Positions 44,224-54,382 of a stretch of 64,000 nt of DNA are shown here, piece after piece. Where the stretch lies: assembly GCA_039566865.1 (NCBI GenBank), contig CM076943.1, positions 17,167,501-17,231,500 of the forward strand, given 5' to 3'. A program made the translations under genes and the position numbers. The notes beneath the pieces were generated by a model, which had not been told where the DNA came from, ran no database searches, and saw only the letters and a program-made list of their open reading frames with translations. The first letter of the stretch is position 1. The number at the start of each line of letters is the position of its first letter. Source of the DNA: Aurelia coerulea. Lineage: Eukaryota; Cnidaria; Scyphozoa; Semaeostomeae; Ulmaridae.

Positions 44224-45862
44224 TGAAGTGCGAGTTGCGAGTTGCAGTTGCGAGTTGTGAGTTACATTTATTTTGCAAGTTGCAAGTTGCACTTATTATG
44301 CGAGTTACGAGTTGCGAGTTGCACTTAATTTGCGAGTTGCGAGTTGCGAGTTGAACGAGAGTTGCGAGTTGGAAACTCAAAAGTGCGAGTTGGAAACTCA
44401 AAAGTGTGAGTTGAAACTAAAATTACGAGTTGCCTGTTTTTTTAATGAATGCATTTTTCGCCAAATAAAAGGATTTTTTGACAGTTGCAATTTAATTTAG
44501 AACTGTTTTATGGATTTAGCGTTTTTAGGCCGTTGTAATTTTCTTTATAATATATCTATTATAAGAAGCTGCATGCCTATTACAATGTGTGGCTTTCATT
44601 CCCCCAAGGCGTTCACGAATATTACTGTAATGCAGTAAACTGGGCTGGGGAATTGCTTTAGTTGTCTTGAAAGAAAATTAAAGGAGAATCATTAATTTGT
44701 TGTCTTTCCCTTTCAAGACGACTTGTGCAAGTCCATGTTAATTGCTGAGCTCAGAAAAGAAATTGAAGTAAATTGAGCTCTGCTGAAGGTGTTTTTCAAT
44801 TTGGAAAAGCATCGTCAACAACAGCAAATTCGAGAGGCATCACACTCCAGTAAAATCTGGTGCTATTTAGCAAAAACGCTTTGCTTTTCAAGGAATTGGT
44901 AACAATTCCCTACACAACCTCTTGCTTTTCAAATTTCGTAGGTATTTTCAACGGAGTGATATATCACTAATGTTCGAAGTAGCTTCAGCACGATTTCTTG
45001 CATATTCTTCAGTCAGGCCTGATCTGATGCACGTTTTTTCTTTTAGCCCACAGTACTAAAAGTTTCTTATTTGCAAGTGAAAATTTCTGCTTTTTAGTTC
45101 TAAAAGTTTCTTAATGTGTTTCTTATTTTTTAGATGCATGTACTGCCACTGCCACGTATTCGTTTCTTGACAGACAGCCTATACTTTTTAGCAAGAAAGA
45201 GACTTCACTTTGAATCAAAACACAAATTCATCATGAATATCACTAAAAAATAAAGGCTTAACGATACTTTCTCATCACATCTTTGTATTTGGCTTCAAAA
45301 ATTTCTTAGCAATTCTCAAGCATAGTACTATAATTTCTTAAATTTGTCTTAATCCTAGTACCAGTTTCTTATATAAAAAATGTGTATTTCTTCATTTTTT
45401 CAACAAAGGAAGCAAGAACCCGCTTATAAGTAAGTGAAGGGCATCCCAGTAAATTAAGAAACTCTATAGAAGCGACAAGAGGTTAATTCGAAGTTAAGAA
45501 ACTCGTCAATCTTTATTTATGAGTTAAAAACTGTTTTGGACATACAGCCTATTTGTATTACCAACTCAAGAATACCAAAGAGAATAATTGTTCTTCTCTG
45601 TAGGCCTAATTGACAGAGCTCAAAGCAAATCCTTTATCAGCGGCTCTCTGCGAATCAAAAAACCGTCTTTAACTCCCCTGATCTTGACAAAGGCTCTCCA
45701 AAAAATACGGTGTTTTAGCTGCAAAGGATGGAAAATTTGAAGTGTTTTTTACCGAACTCGCAACTCGCATTTTAAATGTACCAACTCGCACTTTTCATTA
45801 TTAACTCGCAACTTGCAACTCGCAGAAAGCACCAACTCGCAACTCGCAACTCGCACTTTACC
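44224..45862. repeat. GAGTTGC heptamer tracts in inverted orientation flanking ~1.3 kb
   Basis: (GCGAGTT)n at 44224-44423 and its inverse (GCAACTC)n at 45757-45862. The interval has no gene. The same pairing occurs at 17.6/18.3 kb. Confidence 0.75.
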
Positions 45863-45984
45863 AATCCACGAGGTACTGGTCCCGCTCTTTAAGGTACACA
45901 TTTAAATCATGACATCCCGCATGACATCCCGCATGACATTACCCATGTATATTGCAATTGCCTCTTGAAGACATACAGTTAAAG

Positions 45985-46289
45985 CCCGGGGGGGCTACCT
46001 TGGAGAAAAGCAACGGGGATGTGCCTGCCAAAAGAAAATTCTATGACCCTGTCCTGGAATAAATTTTTGAAAATATAGTACCTGTCCTGGATAATACAAG
46101 TGTTTTACGTAAGTTATCTTAATTGTGCACATCAAGTCTGACCTGTCTTGGGAAAAAAGCTTTAATGAACATACCAGTGCCGAATAAATACACAAAAGGT
46201 ATAATCCTGTCCTGGAATTTTCGACCGAAAATGGGACCCTATTGGCAGGCACATCCCTGGGTGCTCAGTACATTAAGTAGACCCCTGGG
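45985..46289. mobile_element. CCCGGGG-ended MITE C with CCTGTCCTGGA repeats
   Basis: Ends CCCGGGGGGGCTAC and inverse, subterminal GGGGATGTGCCTGCCAA and inverse, interior repeats of CCTGTCCTGGAATA. Confidence 0.65.
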
Positions 46290-46615
46290 AGTTAAAGACA
46301 GGATGCTAATCAACTATCTTCTTTCTTGTGTGAGGCCAAGTTTAGGACTCAGTTCTTCGCATCTGCAAACGATGACATTCAAAATATTAAAAGCACCTTA
46401 AGTTTTCGTGCTTAACTGGTCCAGAATATTTAATTCATAGCTGAAAGCGTGTCGATATATGTGCTTGTTCTTGTAATCACAGAAGTTCGATAAACAACTT
46501 TTCCAAAACGGCATTTTGAAGACATTTCAGCAATCAAGGATTAGGCATCAATTCCTTGCACTGACTGCAAATGCACATGCAGCGTCTGCCAGTATGCAAG
46601 TGACCGATGCAAGTA

Positions 46616-46860
46616 TTCACGATAAGTACGATATTCACGATAAGTACGATAGTCACGATAAGCTCGATATTCACGATAAGTACGATATTCATGATAAGTA
46701 TGATATTCGCGATAAGTACAATATTCAAACTCGATATATATATTCAATCCACAATTTATATATTCACTCTCGATATTTATATTCAATCCACAATTTATGT
46801 ATTCTCTCTCGATATATATATATTCAATCCACAATTTATGTACATGCAAACTTGATATAT
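46616..46860. repeat. Two adjacent minisatellites
   Basis: 46616-46730: ~18-bp unit TTCACGATAAGTACGATA, seven copies. 46735-46860: ~40-bp unit CTCGATATATATATTCAATC + CACAATTTATGTATT, three to four copies. Frames on both strands are repeat artefacts. Confidence 0.9.
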
Positions 46861-48770
46861 AACTATGAACACGATCTATATAATGCAACCTTGATTTGTA
46901 TTTGAGAATCATTCAACATTATATATTTTTGAATTTCACAATATATGATGTAGTTTGAGTGTATAAATGAAGGAAAATAACAAGATCTCGTTGCACCATA
47001 TTATATATACAATGCTGATATACAATATGGTGTTGCTTGACTTTTGTCCACTTTGGCAGGGGATAGATACTGCACGAGGTAGCACGAGATTCGTTATAAA
47101 AATGTGACTAAAAACGGTCCAAACTTCCATTGTTGGCATTATTTTGCTGTCCAGCTTCTTAGGCAGGAGCAGCTGCAGCAGCAGGAGCGTTGTTTCCATT
47201 GGCAGTGGCATCAGCTTGTTGCTGCCCTAAAGCGAAACCAAAGTCCTGTTAGGCTGATTTGGTGCCTGTTGTGCCATCGTCATATTAGCGATAGTTTCAC
47301 AATATTTGTCGAAAAACCGCAGATAGACGTCTTGTTCCTTGAAAGGGCAGAAATGAAGCGCATTTGAGCTTGAAGAGCCACTGTTAACCATGATCCTTTG
47401 TAGTGCCAAAGTCGATTATCTAAAAGTCTTTTCTGGCTTGAAGACCCATTGTCAACCGCATGCTTTGGGTGGACCAGCAATACCACAAAGCAATTCTTGA
47501 CTGTCGAAACAAGACAAACTCTCATGAAAGTAATGACTGAAGAGCCCCCTTGCAACAGAAAACTTTTGACGTACGCTAACACAAGCCCCATGATACAATC
47601 TGATCCTTATCATGTTTTCTTTATCGTTAAGTTGAATTGAGAAAGTTCTATTTTTGAAGCCATACAGTTTTCGTGTAATATTTGAATGTAATTCGTCGCA
47701 GCAAATGGTTTCCAGATCATATTGCGGAAAGGCTTTAAAGGCCTTATGCAGCCAAATTTTCGACATTGATTTTTCAATCTTTTCAAATAACTAATAATAT
47801 TATAAACATTTTGTGAAAGTTTCAAATCGAAATTATCAGTTTAAGTACTGAAAATTGTGTGTCAAAATTGAGTAGTTTTGCAAGTTTAGCGCGACATTGA
47901 CTTGGCCAATGTGACGTCACAATTATGACGCGCGAAACTGCGTGCATTGAACACACAGTACGAGCATGGCGATTGCATCAACGAGAAAGGGAGGGACCCG
48001 TATGAAAAAAGCTTTGAAAATCTTGGGAGTTCTTGAAGAAAAGGCTGGTATTTTTACCATGATATCCATAAAATCAAGGAGCTTGGAATCAGGGTGAAAA
48101 GCCCGTAGCGTCACTGTTATTAAGGGCGATGTTGTGATGCTCTACAGTGCGGCCTAATGAAGTTCAATTGGTTCCTACAATAAATTGCCTGGTCGTCTAA
48201 ATCAAACTCTTCTATGACGATTTTTTGGAGTAACGATACCTTTATAAGTGCTTGCTTCACTCCTCTTGGATGAATCAGAAATTTCAGGGCCAAATCCTGT
48301 CCTCGGTTAACGCTGAAGCGCTCAATGAAGTTACTACCCTACGATCCACTGTAGTTGTTTCTTTGAAGGGACCTGGTTGCTATCGAAAGCTTCCCCGCCA
48401 TGCGTTCTTGCTTTCAAATAGAAAATTTGTTAAAGCCAAGCAACTGAATGTTTTCAAGACACTACATAGCTTTTTGTTTACATATCAGACTTACCGAATG
48501 ACCCTCTTGTTTTGTAATTATGCCTCGATGTCTTTCATTGCCTCTGCCCACTTCAGGGTCATAAATTAGGCCTATGTTTGACTAGAGTATATATCCCATG
48601 TAATTCGTTATCATTTTGCATTCAGTGTCCTAATTTCTTGACCTTTCTCCAAGCAACGACCAGGAATCGCAGAGCAGAGACGATCGTAGTAATAACTGAG
48701 AACGTTAATGAAAGAGTCATGCAAGATAAACACCAAGTCAAACTTCCTGGTTGCTTGCACCACATTTGAT

Positions 48771-49393
48771 ATCCAGCCAACAAGGGCAGATTTTGTAATA
48801 CAATAGCAACAGTTGCGTTTGATCGACTCCTCAATTCAAAGAGATTAGCGGATGCAGACAAAGGAAATTCTCTCAACCAGTAATTCAAAACAAACAAAGC
48901 CGCAAAAGTTTCCCCGAAACTAGTAGGGCAAACTCTCGCCTTGTGCAAGCGAAAGATGGTTTTTAAGAGAAGTTATGTGCTTATAGCGAAAGAGGAAGGG
49001 TAAATCTAAAGTTCTATCGCTTAGATTATGTTTATTTGATTCATGAGCCGAGCAGAAGGCATTGTAATTCTCGCGTCTTTAGGGCTTAAAATGAAACGAT
49101 TACAAAACAGCTCCTAAATCAAATAAACATAATCTAAGCGACAGAGCTTTAGATTTACCCTTCTTCTTTCGCTATAAGCACATAACTTCTCTCAAAAACC
49201 ATCTTTCGCTTGCACAAGGCGAGAATTTGCCCTACTAGTTTCGTGGAAACTTTTGCGGCTTTGTTTGTTTTGAATTACTGGTTGAGAGAATTTCCTTTGT
49301 CTGCATTCGCTAATCGCTTTGAATTGAGGTGTCAATCAAACGCAACTGTTGCTATTGTATTACAAAATCTGCCCTTGTTTATCCAGCCAACAA
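48771..49393. repeat. Near-perfect ~300-bp-arm palindrome
   Basis: Both arms encode the same spurious peptide in opposite directions (CPTSFxETFAALFVLNYW). Centre at ~49075 between AAACATAATCTAAGCGA-type words. Confidence 0.85.
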
Positions 49394-49539
49394 AATAATT
49401 GTTTTTGCGCATTGGGAAAACTCTTTTCTTATGTAAAACAGAAAGATATTTCTTTCACTCTCCGTAATAAAAGGAGCTCACACCATTAAACACTCCCGTG
49501 AGAATATTACAATGACTCAATCTACGATAAAATCAATAA

Positions 49540-50145
49540 TAACTTTAATACAAGCATTCCTAAAGCTTGGTTCCAGTTACTGGGATGTTACAGGGAAGGC
49601 TTGACCTTCCAGACAATTCTTGTTTTTCCAGGCTTTCAGCTAGGCTTCACTTGTACGGCGACTTCGTGAAGCGCTGATACATCAGTCTCTAAAATTATTG
49701 TCAAGAAACCTCGAACGATCCTTGTTCTTTCAGGCTAATTCAGGTAAACTTGGACCCTGAACTCTATTTCCAGCCTTCTCTCGGCCTTTTTCAAGCCTCT
49801 GGTATCGCGGCTATCGCTGAGTAATTGCATTACACTTCACTTTCCACACTAGCCTGGAATCGAAGTCCAGGCTTTCGTGGCTAGTCAGGAAAATTTCCAG
49901 CAACTAGGCTCGCAGAACAGGCACCAGCCCTGTCGAGTCCGGCTCACTGTTCCCGCGACTGTTCCCGCCTGTTTAGCTTATTCTAGCCCTATAAGGTTGG
50001 GAAGGCTGGAACTCCCAGATATTTCCTATTTTTCCAGACTTTCAGGAAGGCTTCACTCGTACGGGGACTTCGTGAAGCTCTAATGCATCAGTATCTTAGA
50101 TTATTTTGAAGAAACCTTGAACGGTCTTTGATCTTTTCGCCAGCT
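49540..50145. other. No gene; imperfect internal duplication
   Basis: Words such as CAGGCTTCACTTGTACGGCG / GAAGGCTTCACTCGTACGGG and TTTGAAGAAACCT occur twice ~400 bp apart. Noncoding. Confidence 0.45.
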
Positions 50146-50778
50146 CCGCATTGGGATTTACGTGACAAAACTTGTGCGTTGTGTTTGTGGTCATAATTGT
50201 GACGTCACGCGCGAAGGTCAAATGTCGCGCTGAGTAGCAATTTTCTAAACGGAATTTCACACCCTAACTGCAATGATGTTGAGTAAAATTTGGTATCAAT
50301 GAAATCAGTAAAGTTTGAATATTTCGAAAATCGAAAAAAATCAATGTCGAAAATTTGGCTGCATAAGGCCTTTAATGGGGGCCTTTGTTTGCGTTTGCTT
50401 TATTTTGGCAACTGATCTCAAAGGCTTTGTGTTACTTGCACGGGCTTTTTCAGTTAAAATTTTGAAATAGATAGTTTGTTTTAATCGGCAGTCAAGAATT
50501 GCATTGTGGTATTGACGATGTACCCAAAGCATGCCGGTTGACAATGGGTCTTTAAATTCCTTCTGCCTTGCTTTTCATTGAACACACAAAGGATTTTGTT
50601 TGACAATGGGTCTTTAGCGTGGACAAAAGCATAAAGTTCGAAAGTTGATATTTCCCTTTCTCCAATTTTAAAGGGGCCTTTGCAACAAAAATACCTTCCA
50701 TACCTCGAGCGTCCCATCTCTAGTTGCACTGCAAAGAATGTTCGCAAAGCCCATATGTTAGCAGGGGTCTTTAATATG

Positions 50779-50984
50779 TAGACTTGCCCCAAATCGATCT
50801 CTTCCGTCCGTCTACCGTTCCCTTTACGGTAGTTCCTGGATCCACCCTTTCCTGGATCCGCCATTCCAACATTCCACCCAGAAATCTCTCGAGCTCTCTG
50901 GTTGGAATGTTGGAATGGCGGATCCAGGATCTACCGTAAAGGGAGCGGTAGACGGATGGAAGAGATAGACTTGGGGCAAGTCTA
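50779..50984. mobile_element. MITE with TAGACTTGCCCC ends
   Basis: TAGACTTGCCCCAAATCGAT and its inverse close a ~95-bp-arm hairpin (GTCTACCGTTCCCTTTACGG and complement; two TGGATCC words). A decayed relative lies at ~42975-43100. Confidence 0.85.
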
Positions 50985-51155
50985 TTAAATATGCCACTTG
51001 GTCCCCAGGGACCTGCTAGGGGTATGCAAAGAGTTATACTAGGCCATTTAGGATCCCCAGGGAATATCCAGATTGAGGTCAAATTTGAAAACAAGGCGTT
51101 CTAGCCAGTGAGAATACTTATTTATATATTAACTGGATGCTTCTTTCTATCACAG

Positions 51156-51290
51156 AGTTTGTAACATGTAAAGATCTGGCTGCTTCTTTATGCAAAGAAG
51201 AACTCATCGACCATTGCGAATCTTTTCCAGGACAAATAGAATATTTTGGATTGAATTTATCGTGCAAGAAAATGTGTGGATTATGTACAC
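51156..51290 (+). CDS. ShKT-domain exon
   Basis: 45-codon phase 1-1 exon, acceptor TTTCTATCACAG, donor GTAAGTCA. Six cysteines in ShKT spacing: VTCKDLAASLCKEEL, DHCESFPG, LSCKKMCGLCT. ShKT domains are named for a sea-anemone K+-channel peptide but are mostly modules of secreted enzymes and matrix proteins in cnidarians, so a toxin role is not implied. A start exon could be the one at 43233; later exons would lie inside or right of the mobile element at 51766. Confidence 0.72.
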
Positions 51291-51765
51291 GTAAGTCATT
51301 TCTCATTACAAATACACTTATTTGCGTTGGGAGAAATTGGACACTTAACTATATCCAGACTAGGGGGGGACACAAAGTGCACCCCCTCCCTAGTAAACTT
51401 TTCCACACAGCACGTCGAGTATCTCTAGAATAGTCTAGCTTTTTTGTGACTTTTAGTTTCTATCTATGAGTCACCCTTTCATGTCAATTTCAAAATTTAG
51501 GGGTCAACAAATAACTTTAGATTGAGTGCTCCGCAAAATAAATACCTTTTAAGTTACAACTTTGGAACCACTGACTCTATGACAATGAGACAAGCATTGT
51601 TGAACTTGTCTTGAAACAAGCTTTCATTTGATATATAGTTTATTCATGTTTGTCGACGGAATCAACAATTGGTTGTTGCACCTACGTACTGACAAAAACC
51701 ATGTTAGGCTTCATTTTCATGTTTGAAGAATGAAAACATTATGGAGGGGCTTTTGCTCCAACCGG
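51291..51765. other. No recognised gene
   Basis: Presumed intron downstream of the ShKT exon, up to the left end of the composite element. Nothing else seen. Confidence 0.5.
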
Positions 51766-51784
51766 AAGGAACACACCTATATAT
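51766..51784 (+). repeat. Left terminal inverted repeat of the composite element
   Basis: AAGGAACACACCTATATAT, perfect inverted match to 59474-59492. The AT-rich tail makes the last seven bases less informative; AAGGAACACACC is the specific part. Confidence 0.6.
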
Positions 51785-52496
51785 CTCTCTATCTCATTAT
51801 ACTGTTCATTGAATTTAAGTAATGTCCATGCATTGGTTTTATGAGTAAAAGTTTAAAATATACATATACTTTGGTTATTTATACGCGCTGATCAATCTGA
51901 TTTATATAATCCTATTGTACCTTGCATATCCAAGGAGCTGCCCCCAATTCTCAATAGAGAAGGAACAAAAAGTTGGACCTTAAACCCATTGAACTCAGAT
52001 GTCGTTAATGACCCAAATAGTGTAAGGAGAACAAGGCAATCATCCCATAGGTAACTAGGGCTGACATAACTACGAGATCACTGTTCCTTGCCGGCCTAAC
52101 AGGATGTCTGCCGGGATCACAATGACGAACAAGGACCTAGACATCTCATAGTTCCCTCGAGAATGATCCAATCAGTCCCCTTGAGAATGATCTAGACAAG
52201 GAGTCATTCTGGAGTCCCTGTCTCCATTAAATTCCCCCAGAGTTGTAGTGGAGACTGAGACAGTGCTTTTTTGAATCCTCTGAGACAGTGTAACTTGCTG
52301 TTTGTTGTTTAGAAATCTTTGAAGGGAGAGCAAATAAGATCAATATGTAAAGGCTTTTTATTTCCTTTTCCCTGGTGAAGAAACGTTTTGCGGAAAATGT
52401 TAATCTTTTGTTTTGGAATAGTAAAATGCGTGCTTGCTGGTATGCCCTTGTTATTGTTGGTATAAAATAAATGTTATTGCAAGCGAGCTAGTGAAC

Positions 52497-54245
52497 ATGG
52501 ACTGGTCAAAGGTTGAGGGTGCGAGACAACAGCGAAGAACGATAATATTGCAAGAAAACAAAGACAAGATCTTTATTTGTCCAGTTAATTTCTGTGAGAA
52601 TAGACAGTTTTTCAGCAAAAGGGGTTGCAGGAAGCACATTGACACAAAGCATAGATGGTACTGCTATTTTGACATAAAGCCAAGTGAAAGGGTGATCGAG
52701 CATTCCATACGACAACAAAGCACCAATGATGGACAAAAGTGCAATGGAAGTGTCAGAAAGCGTGCTGATACCACAAAAAGACCATGTTATTCTATCAAAG
52801 AGGGTTTTGGCAAAAAGTACATCGATTGGCTGTGTGCAATATGTGGAGGGGGGATGTCAGAAACTCAAGCCGCACAAAATGGAACTCGGGTAATGAAGTT
52901 TTTGAAATTTTGCAGCGAAGATGATGATGAGCAGTTGACCGAAGAACATGTAGACTATTGTATTGGTTCGGCAGGACTCGTATGCAATTTCATAGAGCAC
53001 ATTGGAAAGGAATGGGGTCTCGGCAGTTCAGCCCAGTTTGGATACCTTCAGTCGATAACAGACTTGATTGATTTTCGCAAGTCGGCTGGACTATCAAGCA
53101 CAGTTCTCCGGAATTTAGCAACCTCGGAGGTGTATATCAACAGAGGGAAGAGAGCACTTGCAAGGCGTAAAATCACCGAATGGACTAAGAACCTCTCGAT
53201 TGAAGTTCTACGAGCAACGAATCAATGGGCGACAATGGAAGAGATGGAGAAAGTGATACCATTTCATCTTTCGCGTTACAAGGACGTACTAACGAGATGT
53301 AAAGACTACCCATTAACCTCAGTAACGGCTGCCGATCTTACTTTCGCCACTCGTTTTGTAGCTGTCTACTTGTTTACAAGGGTGAAGGGGTCAAGACCGA
53401 TGACTTACCAGTATTTGCCGTTGTCGATGTTTGAAAAGTCAAAAGAAAATGATGGATTCGTGGATCAAACCGAATTCAAGACTGCCAATCAGTACAGCTT
53501 TGACTCTCTAATTTTTGACGAAACGAGCACACGAATAGTTGACGAATACATTGAATATGTACGACCACTGTTGAACCCACAATGCGAATATGTTCTCGTA
53601 ACGAGAAGTGGAACACAGTTTCAAAACTTTAGCAACCTGATGTCGGAGCTTGTATTTAAAGCAATTGGAAAGTACGTTCATCCGACAAGATATCGCCAAA
53701 TTGTGGAGACCGAAAGTTGTCGTAAACTGTCATCGGAAGAGCAAGATGCTGTCACGCGTGATCAGAAACATAGTTCGCAAGTAGCGAGGACTTATTATCA
53801 GAAAAGAAGTTCTCGTGAAATAGCATCCACTGCAAAGTCGGCAATGAAAAAATTACAGAACAGCGAAGTAAACAAAGAAGTGCGGAAAGTTATTTTCGAC
53901 TGTGACGACCATTCCGATTCCGAGGGTGTGACATCACTTGAAGGCGAAACTTCATCGGAACAAATGAATGAATGCAAGGACACGGGTACACCGACAAGTT
54001 CTTCACAGGAGAGCATTACGAGTTTTCAACCACCAGTGCGAAAAGCAAGTAAAATGAAAGCAAAGCCAATTGTTGGCCAAAGAGTGCCCTTCACTGCTGA
54101 GGAAGACCTTTTTTTGAAAAAATGCCTAAAGATTTATGGATTTGGGAAATGGACAGCCATGCTGCGAGATCCACGATTCAAATTCAACAAAAAGAGGACA
54201 GCAGATTCTCTCAAAAAGCGTGCAGAAATATTATCAAGAAAGTAA
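52497..54245 (+). CDS. Tyrosine recombinase with N-terminal zinc finger and C-terminal Myb-like domain
   Basis: Intronless 582-residue ORF. Start is the ATG in context GAACATGG; the frame is open 63 bases upstream but without ATG. A C2H2-type finger (CPVNFC ... HIDTKH) lies at about residues 28-52. A helical SAM-like core-binding region precedes the catalytic part. Box I is TRVKGSRPMTYQYL (Arg ~295/300), the beta-hairpin Lys is in EFKTANQ (~328), the HxxR box is HPTRYR (395-398), a second His is at ~425 and the nucleophile Tyr in VARTYY (~433/434). All YR catalytic positions appear present. A Myb/SANT-like domain (PFTAEEDLFLK, YGFGKWTAML, RTADSLKKRA) at ~530-576 follows an acidic Ser-rich linker. 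The gene could insert or circularise the surrounding element. Family: Crypton-like by catalytic motifs; subfamily uncertain. Confidence 0.85.
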   Translation: MDWSKVEGARQQRRTIILQENKDKIFICPVNFCENRQFFSKRGCRKHIDTKHRWYCYFDIKPSERVIEHSIRQQSTNDGQKCNGSVRKRADTTKRPCYSIKEGFGKKYIDWLCAICGGGMSETQAAQNGTRVMKFLKFCSEDDDEQLTEEHVDYCIGSAGLVCNFIEHIGKEWGLGSSAQFGYLQSITDLIDFRKSAGLSSTVLRNLATSEVYINRGKRALARRKITEWTKNLSIEVLRATNQWATMEEMEKVIPFHLSRYKDVLTRCKDYPLTSVTAADLTFATRFVAVYLFTRVKGSRPMTYQYLPLSMFEKSKENDGFVDQTEFKTANQYSFDSLIFDETSTRIVDEYIEYVRPLLNPQCEYVLVTRSGTQFQNFSNLMSELVFKAIGKYVHPTRYRQIVETESCRKLSSEEQDAVTRDQKHSSQVARTYYQKRSSREIASTAKSAMKKLQNSEVNKEVRKVIFDCDDHSDSEGVTSLEGETSSEQMNECKDTGTPTSSSQESITSFQPPVRKASKMKAKPIVGQRVPFTAEEDLFLKKCLKIYGFGKWTAMLRDPRFKFNKKRTADSLKKRAEILSRK

Positions 54246-54382
54246 GAGAAACTGCTTTCACAGAGAAGGACTGATTATGAATTAAGACTCAGGACTTGCT
54301 GAAAGAAAAACATAAATTTAACTTGAACACTTTAATTCAACGAAAGAGCATCTAATATTGACTTATGAGAAAATATTATGTA

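Larger units (their letters stand above)
47390..50560. repeat. Nested inverted repeats spanning ~3.1 kb
   Basis: Outer arms: GACCCATTGTCAACCG (47443) and complement (50538). Middle arms: AAGGCCTTATGCAGCCAAAT (~47738) and complement (~50360), with a GTGACGTCAC-containing block on both sides. Inner arms: 48771-49075 and 49076-49393, almost perfect complements. No credible gene; a decayed Ala/Gln-rich frame lies at ~47.2 kb on the minus strand. Confidence 0.7.

Noticed and set aside
47227..47409. Minus-strand frame near an Ala/Gln-rich tail (NGNNAPAAAAAPA)
   Set aside because: Needs a frame change, has stops and lies at the edge of nested inverted repeats; too weak to call a gene.
52434..52496. 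Upstream extension of the recombinase frame
   Set aside because: Begins with TTG, not ATG; the first ATG with good context is at 52497.
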